Positions 15,452-23,961 of a stretch of 36,857 bases of DNA are shown piece after piece (the stretch's first letter is position 1; every line of letters starts with the position of its first letter). The notes beneath the pieces were generated by a model that was not told the origin of the DNA, did no database searches, and was given only the letters and a program-made list of their open reading frames with translations. The translations under genes and the position numbers were made by a program. The stretch is from a bacterium (GTDB lineage: Bacteria > CG2-30-53-67): the NCBI GenBank assembly GCA_024277725.1, contig JAJRUP010000148.1, forward strand, positions 1 through 36,857. The letters are read 5' to 3'.

Positions 15452-16376
15452 TGTATTCTTCCGGACTTCGGGAGGATCTCGGGACCTGATGGTGGATGTG
15501 CCATGTCAGGGCATTCCTGATGGCGGTCACAATTTCGACGCGTCCATGCAGAAGTGCCTGGACACATCGGTAGAGTAGACTCGCTGCCAACCAGCCAAAG
15601 GCAGGCAGCCAAAATTTGAACGGAAGATGCTTTCGGATGAAGAGTATCTTGTTTCTTGTTTTGTAGTAGGCAATTGTCCGGTTATAGTCACCTCCACTGG
15701 ATTGCGACACCTTGTGCCATATTACGGATCGAGGGTTAACTACGATACGATAGCCTGCCTTCCCGGCTCGATAACACCAGTCATCTTCCTCCCCATAGAG
15801 AAAAAAAGACTCATCCATAAGACCGATGCATTCGATGACTTCCCGCCTGATCATCAATGCGCATCCCGTGACGCTATCCACCTCCCTTAGCTCGGTTGCG
15901 GCACTCCTGTTTTTTTGGAACTTTCCGCTTCGGCCATGATAAAAAATCCAGTTAATCAGACTCCCTTCAGACCAGATTCTCTCCGGTTGGTCATAATAAA
16001 GAATCTTCGGCCCGGCAATACCTACACCCGGTTTGAAGGCAGCGAGGAGCTCCTGGAGAAAATCAGGCGATACGACCGTGTCATTATTCAGCAGAAGGAT
16101 GTAATCCGCTCCATGATCGAGGGCATATCGGATGCCGACATTGTTGCCCCCTGCGAACCCGAGATTTTCTTCATTCCGGATCAATACGACACGGGGGTCG
16201 TCTGCAACAATCCCTGCTGGCTCTTCACAAAGAATTTCCTCGGAACCATTGTCAATCAAGATGATCTTGAAATCCGGTTGTGCAACTGTTCGAAGTGATC
16301 GCAGACACTCGACTGTATCTTGCTTCCCGTTATAGTTCAATATAATGATGTATATCGACACAGGCATAAAGCGCAT
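15441..16376 (-). CDS. Family 2 glycosyltransferase (rhamnosyltransferase-like)
   Basis: The 311-residue protein is a GT-A inverting glycosyltransferase. It shows IIILNYNGKQDTVECLRSL at the N-terminus, IDNGSEE, ENLGFAGGNNVG, the metal-binding NND of LLLNNDTVVSPDFL (the DXD equivalent), CALMIRREV and the ED motif in GEEDDWCYRA. This pattern is common in enzymes annotated as rhamnosyl- or galactofuranosyltransferases of O-antigen clusters. A hydrophobic C-terminal stretch may hold it to the membrane. The start could be at 16376 or the ATG at 16367; neither has a clear ribosome binding site. It lies in the glycosyltransferase operon. Confidence 0.84.
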   Translation of the reverse strand: MRFMPVSIYIIILNYNGKQDTVECLRSLRTVAQPDFKIILIDNGSEEILCEEPAGIVADDPRVVLIRNEENLGFAGGNNVGIRYALDHGADYILLLNNDTVVSPDFLQELLAAFKPGVGIAGPKILYYDQPERIWSEGSLINWIFYHGRSGKFQKNRSAATELREVDSVTGCALMIRREVIECIGLMDESFFLYGEEDDWCYRAGKAGYRIVVNPRSVIWHKVSQSSGGDYNRTIAYYKTRNKILFIRKHLPFKFWLPAFGWLAASLLYRCVQALLHGRVEIVTAIRNALTWHIHHQVPRSSRSPEEYNGC

Positions 16377-16403
16377 CCAGTTTCGATGTCTATATCGAAT
16401 GCG

Positions 16404-17513
16404 TCATGATACAGATAGAAGGGCCGTAAGTCTCCGGCACAGGTCCGAAACCGACTCATTGATAACTTCGAGAAGACTGCAATCCACAAGAAGTTCGGTT
16501 TGATCTCTACATTGATCAATGAACTGATGGAGTTTCATTTTATGAATTGCAGGTACTCTCCTCAAGGTCGTCCCCCCCGGCAGCTCCCGCATTGCAGGCG
16601 TATCAAGGGTTAATAACGGTCTGCTGCAGGCCAGCGCCTGGAAGACCTTGTTCGGGATTACCCGTTGCGCTTTTTCCGTATCTCCGAAAATCCCGAGGCA
16701 GAGATCGGCAGCAGCAATTTCCTCGGGAAGTTTTTCATAGGGGACCCAGTCGATGAATTCGACGTTCCTAAGTTGCAGCTTTGCCACCAATGCATGGATC
16801 TCGTCCGACAACTGTCCCCGCCCGATAATCCTGAAACAAATCGACGGGTCATCCTCCAGCTCCTTTGCGGCATGAAGGATGTAGCCTATGCCGTGCAGTG
16901 GGATGAACTTGCCGTAAAATAGAACGCGGAAGAGTCCGTCGTTTCTGTCCGGTTTCTCCATGGGAAAGAAAATATCCTCATCCGCGCCGACGAAGACCCG
17001 GACGAACTTTTTACGATCTATCCCGAGCAAATCGGATATGTAATCTATGTGGGTGTTCGTGTCGAGCACAACTAGATCCGCAAGTCGGAGCGACCACCGA
17101 TCGACCTGAAAGAGACTCCGTGCGATGATGGAACCTTCAGGGAAGATCCCGCGGTCAATCACGAGGGTGTCGTAGAGCGACACCAGCGGGTTGAAAATAA
17201 GAGGACGCCTTTTGAAGAGGAGCAGCAAACGTGCGAGAAAGATATCCATCTGTCCGATGTATCCGACCATCAGGCAATCAAAGTCCCCTGCCCGGAAAAA
17301 CCGAACGGAAAGAACCAGATAGGCATAGAAGAGCCGGATAGCGACAACCAGAAGCGATCCTGCGGAGAGGAATTTGCCGGTTTTGTCCTCCTTGCGCTCC
17401 CAGAATGGAACGTGGCATTCTACCACCTCGATCCCGCTGCGGCGCAACCCCTTTATCATAATCCGGTTCCGGGGGTAGTCTTTCTCATAGGTTCCGAAAT
17501 AGCATACTTTCAT
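16404..17513 (-). CDS. Family 4 glycosyltransferase
   Basis: The 369-residue protein has a GT-B layout: N-terminal MKVCYFGTYEKDYPRN with an early hydrophobic, possibly membrane-touching stretch (LLVVAIRLFYAYLVLSVRFF, about 54-73), then VFVGADEDIFFP, FRVLFYGKFIPLHGIGYILHAA and a C-terminal lobe with VIPNKVFQALACSRPLLTLDTPA. The pattern fits glycosyltransferases of the GT4 group in surface polysaccharide clusters. GAGG ahead of the ATG supports the start. It lies 27 nt upstream of the GT2 gene and 26 nt downstream of the next GT4 gene. The usual E-x7-E is only partly kept, so donor specificity may differ. Confidence 0.8.
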   Translation of the reverse strand: MKVCYFGTYEKDYPRNRIMIKGLRRSGIEVVECHVPFWERKEDKTGKFLSAGSLLVVAIRLFYAYLVLSVRFFRAGDFDCLMVGYIGQMDIFLARLLLLFKRRPLIFNPLVSLYDTLVIDRGIFPEGSIIARSLFQVDRWSLRLADLVVLDTNTHIDYISDLLGIDRKKFVRVFVGADEDIFFPMEKPDRNDGLFRVLFYGKFIPLHGIGYILHAAKELEDDPSICFRIIGRGQLSDEIHALVAKLQLRNVEFIDWVPYEKLPEEIAAADLCLGIFGDTEKAQRVIPNKVFQALACSRPLLTLDTPAMRELPGGTTLRRVPAIHKMKLHQFIDQCRDQTELLVDCSLLEVINESVSDLCRRLTALLSVS

Positions 17514-17539
17514 AATACCTCGGTGATTCAGACGTGCCT

Positions 17540-18628
17540 TTAATGGACATATTCCCGGAGAAATGCCTCGAAGCGAGATGCGGACTTCTCCCAGGTAAAT
17601 TCCAGTATGCGTTCTCGCCCAAGCTTCGCTAAAGAGATCCGTCGCTCGTCAGAACTGAGCAATGCCAATGCGTTCTCTGCAAGTTGATCAGGTCTTCGAG
17701 ATGGTGACAGCAAGGCAGTTTCGGCGTGGATGGCATAGTCCTGTACACCACCATTATCGGTCGAAACCACTGCATTCCCGCAGGCCATGGCTTCCACTGC
17801 CGGTAAGTGCCACCCTTCCGTCCAACTGGGGCAAATATAGATAGAACTATGATTATAGATATCTTCAATCAGTACTTTTTGTGGAGGATCCTTGACATAT
17901 TGTATCCAGGAAGGTGCGTGGGACGGCCCCCGGTCCACTCCAAAAAGGATTGCCGAAATACCGGGCATTTTTTCCTTGATCAAATTCAGGCACTGGAGCC
18001 CATCACGAAACCCTTTCCATTCCATCTTGGAATATAACATGCAGATCCGGGCAGGCCGCTCTTCAATGGGTTGGGTGAGCCTGTAGATATCGAGGTTGAT
18101 ACCGTTCGGAATATGGACGACATCTTCTACATTGAATTCTTCTGCGATCTTCAAAAGCCATTTCGCAATCACAATCTTGTGTAGCGGCAAACTCCAAGTT
18201 GCATCCACCCGGTCCTTCGGCCCGTCCCATGTCTCGTAATGCTGAATAAGATAGAACTTTTCACCTTTTGCAGGAGGATAGCCGGCAACATATTCTGCCG
18301 TATCCCAGGCAGTGGCAACAACGGCGTCTGCATCGGGTACATAACATGTATCCAGCACCGGAACGTAAAGAAGCCGAACCCGCGGATCCACCGGATGCCA
18401 AGAGATTCCACGGGGATGGGTCCAGCGATCGCGCATCCAACGGATGAAGCGTCGCCCACGATCGGCGAAACTGTAGGGAGTCGGCCCGGGATGGTTGGGC
18501 CTGGATGCGGCATGCGCTACAGTAACTTCGTGACCGCGGGAAACCAGTCGGTTAGCATATTCATAAACAACCCGGTAGCCGCCACGAGGTTTCCATCCAT
18601 ATCCCGGAAGTACAAAAGTGATCCTCAT
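17540..18628 (-). CDS. Family 4 glycosyltransferase
   Basis: The 362-residue protein begins MRITFVLPGYGWKPRGGYRVVYEYANRL, with the glycine-rich N-terminal loop seen in GT4 enzymes. The C-terminal lobe has HIPNGINLDIY, a strand-turn ARICMLYSKMEWKG, and the sugar-nucleotide motif EGWHLPAVEAMACG. Its ATG overlaps the upstream flippase stop as ATGA, so translation is coupled. The longer upstream open frame overlaps the flippase gene and is rejected. It is cytoplasmic and probably adds one sugar to the glycan that the flippase exports. Specificity is unknown. Confidence 0.85.
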   Translation of the reverse strand: MRITFVLPGYGWKPRGGYRVVYEYANRLVSRGHEVTVAHAASRPNHPGPTPYSFADRGRRFIRWMRDRWTHPRGISWHPVDPRVRLLYVPVLDTCYVPDADAVVATAWDTAEYVAGYPPAKGEKFYLIQHYETWDGPKDRVDATWSLPLHKIVIAKWLLKIAEEFNVEDVVHIPNGINLDIYRLTQPIEERPARICMLYSKMEWKGFRDGLQCLNLIKEKMPGISAILFGVDRGPSHAPSWIQYVKDPPQKVLIEDIYNHSSIYICPSWTEGWHLPAVEAMACGNAVVSTDNGGVQDYAIHAETALLSPSRRPDQLAENALALLSSDERRISLAKLGRERILEFTWEKSASRFEAFLREYVH

Positions 18629-20142
18629 CTGATCCCCTGGCCAAAAACAGGACGCCACGTCCCCTCCAGCCATGCCAAAACAAAAAGACCCGTTATATAG
18701 AAAAACGAGAAAACAACAATTTTCAATGCTGCGTTTATTGTCGGTTGAGTGATTCCGACCATACGGTTTGAAATGATTATCCCTGCACCCGCAATGATGA
18801 TCGCCAGTGTTAAACTCTTGCAGGGGATGCGCCATACAATATAGTTTTTTGAAGAAAACCATATCAGGAAGGTATATAGTGCATAACTGAAGAGTGTTGT
18901 ATAACCGGCGGCAAGATATCCATATCGTGGGACCAACAGTATATTTAAGACTAAATTCGTAATTGCGCACACTCCAATCCATTTCAGCATGATGGAGGGA
19001 TGTTCCAGTAATTCCATCCCCTTGTGCCCCAACATGGATACTTGGAAAAGAATCTGTCCGGCCAAGACCGGTACAAGAATAGGATAACCTTCACGAAAAG
19101 ATCCGCCTAAAACTAAGGTGAACAAATCGTGCGCCCCGATGTAAGTTATACTTAAAAGACCGATTCCTGCCCAAAGATACCACCGGGTCATCATGGAAAT
19201 CGTCTCTTCAATTTTCCCCCGGTTTCTGCCCTCCCACATATGCATAATAATTGGGAAAGCCGCTAAAGTCACGGGAGAGCTTATCAGTCCTACCACACCG
19301 GTAATCAACGTATAATTCGCAGAATAAATTCCTACAGATGTGCTTCCTTGGAACGCTTGCAAAACATAACGATCACCTACGTTCAGCAATTGCATCGAAA
19401 AAAACCATAAAACCATGGGAATGCCATAGCGCGCAAAACGCCGCACATCCGTCTCGCGATAAAAAGAATTATCGAATCCGCCGACTTTCTTTGAAATTGT
19501 GAATATAAAAAACGGCAATAATATTGCCAATCCCAAAGCCTGCCCTAAGACAAGGAGTGCCGGATTTCTTCCTATAAGCAATATCAGAATGAGAGAAATA
19601 GCAAATTGTAATAAAGATCGAATGATCTCGAAGAATCGATACCCCCAGGGATCGAGGCTGGCAGCCATAATAGGCAACATGAGTGAATAAAGGCTTTGAG
19701 TCAACAAAAGAGCACCGGCAGCCACCCCCATGTACCCCCCCCAGACATGACTCAGAAAACCGGAGAGACCAATGCCCACGATGGACGCTGCCAAACCGAC
19801 CAGGAGTAATAAAAGCATTAAAGTAGCACGGTATGTCTCCAGTCTACCCTGTTGCTGATACTCACTGAAATATCTTCCGATCGGTTGAGCTCCCCATTCG
19901 CTGAGAATCACACACACGGGAATGACGATAGAAACAACCAAACTATACATTCCATACGCCTCAGGAACGAACATGCGCGTAAACAGAACAGGACTGACAA
20001 TTGCAATGATCGCAGGTAGCGACTTTGCAGATAAATAACGCAAAGTATCCGTAAGAAAACGATGCATGGGATGACCGAGCTTAGAGGGCCGTGAAGCTTC
20101 GAACATTGAAGACAGAGAAAAATATTTCATATATGGCCCCAT
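18625..20142 (-). CDS. Oligosaccharide flippase (Wzx/MATE-type membrane protein)
   Basis: The protein of up to 505 residues is almost wholly hydrophobic, with about 12-14 predicted helices and the N-terminal pattern SLPAIIAIVSPVLFTRMFVPEAYGMYSL typical of polysaccharide biosynthesis flippases. It would move an undecaprenyl-linked glycan across the inner membrane. The stop overlaps the next GT4 start (ATGA). The start is uncertain: ATGs at 20142, 20130 and 20067 all lack a clear ribosome binding site, and the last gives a protein starting MHRFLTDTLRYLSAKSLP. By eye this gene is richer in A and T than its neighbours, as is common in surface-glycan clusters that move between strains. Confidence 0.82.
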   Translation of the reverse strand: MGPYMKYFSLSSMFEASRPSKLGHPMHRFLTDTLRYLSAKSLPAIIAIVSPVLFTRMFVPEAYGMYSLVVSIVIPVCVILSEWGAQPIGRYFSEYQQQGRLETYRATLMLLLLLVGLAASIVGIGLSGFLSHVWGGYMGVAAGALLLTQSLYSLMLPIMAASLDPWGYRFFEIIRSLLQFAISLILILLIGRNPALLVLGQALGLAILLPFFIFTISKKVGGFDNSFYRETDVRRFARYGIPMVLWFFSMQLLNVGDRYVLQAFQGSTSVGIYSANYTLITGVVGLISSPVTLAAFPIIMHMWEGRNRGKIEETISMMTRWYLWAGIGLLSITYIGAHDLFTLVLGGSFREGYPILVPVLAGQILFQVSMLGHKGMELLEHPSIMLKWIGVCAITNLVLNILLVPRYGYLAAGYTTLFSYALYTFLIWFSSKNYIVWRIPCKSLTLAIIIAGAGIIISNRMVGITQPTINAALKIVVFSFFYITGLFVLAWLEGTWRPVFGQGIR

Positions 20143-20177
20143 GGGTCTTATTGTAGCTGTTCTTGGCGTGATAACTT

Positions 20178-21122
20178 CTAAAGTATTTTTTTAGAAATGA
20201 TTGAAGGATCTTCCCGTTTCTTGTACGTATGAACAGAGTGGATCAGCATCTCCCCCAAAAGTCCCATGGAAATGAACTGGATGCCGAGGATGATCGCGAC
20301 CCAGCCAAAGACCATGAGCGGTCGTACATGCATGGGAAGACCGATCAGCCATTGGAGAATGAACCAGGCACTCAGGAACACCCCGGGAATGAGGCAGAAA
20401 AGCCCGATCCCTCCGAAGAGATGGAGCGGACGCTTCAGGTAACGTGTCAGGAACAGAACCGTGAGCAGGTCCAGGAACCCCCGGGTGAACCGCTCCATAC
20501 CGTACTTGGAAGCTCCGTGTATGCGCGGATGATGGTCCACCTTGATTTCCGTTACGCGGAACCCCTTCCAGCGGGCCAGAACCGGGACGAAGCGGTGCAG
20601 CTCCCCGTAGAGCAGGATGTTTTCCACGACCTCGCGCCGGTAACATTTGAATCCGCAGTTGAAATCGTGGAGTTTGATGCCGGTCATCAGGGAAACCGCG
20701 CGATTGAAGATCCGGGAGGGAAGCGTCTTCCCGATCGGATCGTGCCGTTTGAACTTCCAGCCGGAGACCAGGTCGTACCCCGCCTCCAGTTTTTCGAGAA
20801 ACCGGGGGATCTCCTTGGGATCATCCTGGAGATCGGCATCCATTGTGAAAATGATCTCTCCCTGAGCATGTTCAAAACCGACCGACAAGGCAACGGATTT
20901 CCCGAAATTGTCCCGCAATTGTATCACCTTGATTCTCCCATCCTTTTCATGCAGGGCCTCGAGTTTTCCCATGGACCCGTCTCGACTCCCATCGTCCACA
21001 AAAATAAGCTCGTAGTTGTTCTGCAGGGAATCGAGTACCGTCTGGATGCCGGAAGAAAGCGCTTTGAGGCTTTCTTCCTCGTCATAGACAGGAATGACGA
21101 CGGAGATCATCGGTTTCGGCAT
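20178..21122 (-). CDS. Polyprenyl-phosphate sugar synthase (DPM1/GtrB-like GT2)
   Basis: The 314-residue protein has a GT-A domain with SVVIPVYDEEESL, FVDDGSRDGS, the DADLQDDP metal-binding motif, NCGFKCYRREV and HGASKYGMERF, followed by two C-terminal membrane helices (about 233-257 and 268-292). This is the plan of enzymes that transfer mannose or glucose from a nucleotide to a polyprenyl phosphate, such as dolichol-phosphate mannose synthase and GtrB/ArnC. The product would be the donor for GT-C enzymes in the periplasm. Three TMTC-like GT-C proteins follow in the same strand, which supports a joint pathway. It is the first gene of the cluster, with a plausible sigma-70 promoter upstream. 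Which sugar is used is not visible. Confidence 0.87.
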   Translation of the reverse strand: MPKPMISVVIPVYDEEESLKALSSGIQTVLDSLQNNYELIFVDDGSRDGSMGKLEALHEKDGRIKVIQLRDNFGKSVALSVGFEHAQGEIIFTMDADLQDDPKEIPRFLEKLEAGYDLVSGWKFKRHDPIGKTLPSRIFNRAVSLMTGIKLHDFNCGFKCYRREVVENILLYGELHRFVPVLARWKGFRVTEIKVDHHPRIHGASKYGMERFTRGFLDLLTVLFLTRYLKRPLHLFGGIGLFCLIPGVFLSAWFILQWLIGLPMHVRPLMVFGWVAIILGIQFISMGLLGEMLIHSVHTYKKREDPSIISKKIL

Positions 21123-21212
21123 AAATCACGAACTCAAAAAATTCTGAAGGAGAAGAAAAAGATCGCAGCGCATCCCCGCGGACTTTTCGCCGCCTGACCG
21201 CTAACTTATTCA

Positions 21213-21241
21213 ATGATAAAACATTTTCCGGGGATGGACAA
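21213..21241 (-). promoter_or_regulatory. Possible sigma-70 promoter of the glycan operon
   Basis: On the minus strand TTGTCC (21241-21236), a 17-bp spacer and TATCAT (21218-21213) lie about 90 nt upstream of the polyprenyl-phosphate sugar synthase gene. The match is 4 of 6 and 5 of 6 to consensus. Confidence 0.4.
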
Positions 21242-21291
21242 CAGAAAAGAATAAGGAGTGACTTTCCCAACGGGGGAACATACTCAGACGA

Positions 21292-21699
21292 TCAGGTCAC
21301 CTGTCCGTTTTCATAACGCCAGAATTCCTGCGGAGAGAGAATATCTATCTCAAATCGACTCTTTAGTACAAGCAAGTCCTTGTCACCGGTAATGATGCAT
21401 CGGCACTTCCCTGCCTTGGCGGTCCCAATGACAAGATCATCATCCGGGTCCCTGCAGACAGGCGTCTCCAAAGCAGCCGGAACGACAACCGTCATATAAC
21501 TTCGCAGCAATGAGGAAGCAGCCTCAACCTCCGGATGTGGAATCTTGATTTTTGAAATGAGCTTGTCCGAAAACTCATTCAGGATGAAATCCGATGTAAC
21601 GAGATCATGCAGCTGGGCACAATGTTCCACTAATTCCGAACAGGCGCCGCGGGAGATAAAAGAGGCAATCAGGACATTCGTATCCAGGACAATTTTCAT
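21292..21699 (-). CDS. vapC: PIN-domain toxin (VapC-like ribonuclease)
   Basis: The 135-residue protein has a PIN nuclease fold: MKIVLDTNVLIASF with Asp6, Glu42 in LNEF, the acidic group in CRDPDDDLVIGTAKAG (Asp84-Asp88) and Asp106 in ITGDKDLL. These form the metal-binding acidic centre of PIN ribonucleases. It belongs to the group annotated as putative toxin component of the PIN family. Its ATG overlaps the upstream antitoxin stop as ATGA, a usual arrangement that couples the two. When freed from antitoxin it should cleave RNA; the target is unknown. Confidence 0.85.
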   Translation of the reverse strand: MKIVLDTNVLIASFISRGACSELVEHCAQLHDLVTSDFILNEFSDKLISKIKIPHPEVEAASSLLRSYMTVVVPAALETPVCRDPDDDLVIGTAKAGKCRCIITGDKDLLVLKSRFEIDILSPQEFWRYENGQVT

Positions 21700-21914
21700 G
21701 ACAGGCGGTCAAAAACATCCTGGTCGGTATATACCCCTTCTTGTTGTGCCTGGCCAAGCATTCGCCGCCTCAGTGAACGAAAACGACCAATAAAGAGGTA
21801 GTTTTTGATCGATTTTCGGATGATTTCACTGCGGGAAAGATCTTCCGTTTCCGCGAGCTGATCCAACTCCCGTTTGATTTCTTCCGGTAGACTGATTGTA
21901 ATCGTCTGTCGCAT
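21696..21914 (-). CDS. vapB: Ribbon-helix-helix antitoxin (VapB/CopG-like)
   Basis: The 72-residue protein starts MRQTITISLPEEIKRELDQLAETEDLSRSEIIRKSIKNYL, the classical ribbon-helix-helix DNA-binding fold with the N-terminal strand and the SRSEIIRKS turn. The C-terminal half (about 45-72) should wrap around the toxin. The ATG at 21914 has AGAGG six bases upstream; the longer open frame runs into the cyclase gene and is rejected. It overlaps vapC by 4 nt. A near-consensus promoter with an operator palindrome over its -10 lies just upstream, which fits self-repression by the complex. Confidence 0.85.
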   Translation of the reverse strand: MRQTITISLPEEIKRELDQLAETEDLSRSEIIRKSIKNYLFIGRFRSLRRRMLGQAQQEGVYTDQDVFDRLS

Positions 21915-21941
21915 CGGCAACCTCTGTGGAAAAATACCGTA

Positions 21942-21980
21942 CCTGTAATAGAATATAATACAGGGTCGGGCATTTGTCAA
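21942..21980 (-). promoter_or_regulatory. vapBC promoter with overlapping operator palindrome
   Basis: On the minus strand TTGACA (21980-21975), a 17-bp spacer and TATATT (21957-21952) form a near-perfect sigma-70 promoter beginning just after the cyclase stop codon. A 23-bp imperfect palindrome at 21942-21964 (CCTGTA ... TACAGG, with matching inner bases) covers the -10 and start site. The antitoxin is a ribbon-helix-helix protein, so binding there would block transcription. Confidence 0.75.
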
Positions 21981-21981
21981 T

Positions 21982-23838
21982 TCACAAAAGAACCGCATAA
22001 ACAGGGAAGGCGCTTTCCACACCTTTGAACTTGACATCGCCGACATAATAGAGGCTGATGGTCCGGTCGAGAACCGGATCGTGGAAGAAAAGAAATCCCA
22101 TTTCCCGATCCTGTCCGGATTGCAGGGGCACAAGTTTTCTGATCGTTTCGACTGTCTGCTGGCTTAAGACAACACCCTGGTTGTACAGGTTCCCTTCTCC
22201 ATCCACGGTAACCCCGGAGATTGAACGGCCGACATTTTTCCGGTACCGGACCGTCTCCAGGAAACCGGACCGTTCCTCCTTATGTCCCAAGCTCGAAGAA
22301 AGGGATTTCACAAGATCATCAAATTCCTGTTTCTCTTTTTCATGCCGCAGGAGGTCTCCGGCGGAAGAGAGACGCCCTGCAATATTGACGTTTCTGCCGA
22401 TAACGGTCCGGTCGACAGTCTCGTCACCGGCGATAAAGTGGGCGACAAAAACCTTCCCGGAATGAATGGAAATCCCCATCTGGAATTCCGTCTTACCGGC
22501 ACTGCGCAATGCCCGGATCGTTTCCTGAACGCGGATGGCTAAACTGAGCGCATTCAGGGGGTCTTCTTTTTTCCGGCTCCCCACACCGAAGGTCACCATC
22601 ATACCGTCCCCGGTGAATTTATCGATCTCACCGCTGAATTCCCGCACGAAGGGAACGATCGGATCGAACAGGGCATAGAGCTGATCCGTCAACTCTTCCG
22701 CAGAGATGGCTTCTTCCGATTTTCGGGTAAAACCGCGCAGATCCAAAAAGACAGTGGTCACATCGCGGGTGTCGTTGAGGATCCGCCCTTCTTCAAAGAA
22801 CCGATAAAGGCTCCCGGCACTGTACAGTTCTTCGGAACGTCCCGCCTGGCGGTCGGAAAGGATTTCCACACTTCTCTTCAACAACTGAATCGCTTCATTC
22901 CGTTTCAGGGCGGAGATGAGATCCAGATAGGTCGTGCAGAGGGAGGCATAGGAAACCCCTTTTCCGCGCAACAGCCGGGAAGCGAGGATCGGCTTGCCGA
23001 CATTTTCATAATCAAGAAAGAGGTAGCGGATCACAGCGGGATGGTTCAACAGCACGGATGGGGTCGGGTCCGACAAGGATCCCATCACTCCGGTCATTGC
23101 TTCAATTTCCGCTATTCCCTTTCCCTGACGCTCCTCCATGCTCTGCCGGAGCCGCTTTCGCAGGATGCGATAGATCTCTCGAAAACCTTCCAAAGAAAGA
23201 GGAAATCGGGGATTCCGGATCCCCAGAACCTCCTCGACCGTCACCTCTTCCTCTTCCGTGGTGACACAGGGAAGTTGATCGAAGAAAACCGCCTGAAGGA
23301 GAGCATCGTGGAAATCCGCACCGAGATGAAAGGCGGCGGCTCCCTGCTTCACGGTTTCCACTTCCAGCAAAACCCGCTGATGAACCTCCGTCAGCATCGC
23401 GGAGAGGGCGGGATGGAGGAGAAATTTGTGATAAGGTTTCCGCCCACCCCGGGAGAAGAAATCCTCTACAATTTCCGCAGAAGACTTGGCAAGAGAGAGA
23501 AAAAAGAGGTTATACAGCCCGTTTCGGCGCCCCTGCAGGATCGCCTGGACCCCTGCGTTCGTCAAGGCATCACGAAGTTTTCTGGAGGCGGCCTCCCCGG
23601 CAGAGAGATCGCCGGACTCCGTGATGACTGCCGCTGTACTCTGCAGCCATTCACGGAAAAGAAGCCCAAAGGAGGCAAAAAGATCCACAAAGATCCTGTG
23701 CCGACCGTCGGCTCCTTCATCCCCATGGGGCAATCTCGGCAAAGGATACCCGAAAAGTTCGCCGATCTCCCGATCGTGAAGACGGACATATTTCAGTGAA
23801 TCGGTATCGTTTGCACTGAGTTCGAGAAGCTGCTTCAT
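21982..23838 (-). CDS. Class III adenylate/guanylate cyclase with novel N-terminal region
   Basis: The 618-residue protein carries a class III cyclase domain at about 358-500. The metal-binding aspartates are Asp366 (VFLDLRGFT) and Asp411 (DKFTGDGMM). Lys407 and Thr478 sit at the purine-specifying positions and suggest ATP, and Asn485/Arg489 in NVNIAGRL are the transition-state residues. The N-terminal half is helical, soluble and rich in charged residues, with no domain I recognise; it has no membrane segment or receiver. After the cyclase core an extra 110 residues follow (KEKQEFDDL..., YVGDVKFKGVE), the last part like the VKG-type closing strand of some cyclases. It should make a cyclic nucleotide in the cytoplasm; the input signal is unknown. 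Confidence 0.8.
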   Translation of the reverse strand: MKQLLELSANDTDSLKYVRLHDREIGELFGYPLPRLPHGDEGADGRHRIFVDLFASFGLLFREWLQSTAAVITESGDLSAGEAASRKLRDALTNAGVQAILQGRRNGLYNLFFLSLAKSSAEIVEDFFSRGGRKPYHKFLLHPALSAMLTEVHQRVLLEVETVKQGAAAFHLGADFHDALLQAVFFDQLPCVTTEEEEVTVEEVLGIRNPRFPLSLEGFREIYRILRKRLRQSMEERQGKGIAEIEAMTGVMGSLSDPTPSVLLNHPAVIRYLFLDYENVGKPILASRLLRGKGVSYASLCTTYLDLISALKRNEAIQLLKRSVEILSDRQAGRSEELYSAGSLYRFFEEGRILNDTRDVTTVFLDLRGFTRKSEEAISAEELTDQLYALFDPIVPFVREFSGEIDKFTGDGMMVTFGVGSRKKEDPLNALSLAIRVQETIRALRSAGKTEFQMGISIHSGKVFVAHFIAGDETVDRTVIGRNVNIAGRLSSAGDLLRHEKEKQEFDDLVKSLSSSLGHKEERSGFLETVRYRKNVGRSISGVTVDGEGNLYNQGVVLSQQTVETIRKLVPLQSGQDREMGFLFFHDPVLDRTISLYYVGDVKFKGVESAFPVYAVLL

Positions 23839-23857
23839 GCAACCATTCCCTTATCCG

Positions 23858-23933
23858 TTCGCTCTGAGCCGGTCGAAAGGTAACGAATCCATCCCCCCCT
23901 CATCCAAACCTTCTCCCTCGGAGAGAGGGCGGA
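23858..23933 (+). repeat. Degenerate dispersed intergenic repeats between udg and the cyclase gene
   Basis: A TTCGCTCTGAGCCGGTCG module (23858-23875) is followed by a CCCCCCTCATCCAAACC...TCTCCCTCGGAGAGAG module with an internal hairpin (TTCTCC/GGAGAG). Both resemble short repeats scattered in intergenic DNA of many bacteria. No gene is visible. Confidence 0.5.
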
Positions 23934-23961
23934 GAATTCTACCGGCCACAACGCTCCGGAC

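Noticed and set aside
18629-18982. Upstream extension of the GT4 gene at 17540
   Set aside because: It overlaps the flippase coding sequence; the ATGA overlap at 18625-18628 and the GT4 N-terminal motif fix the start.
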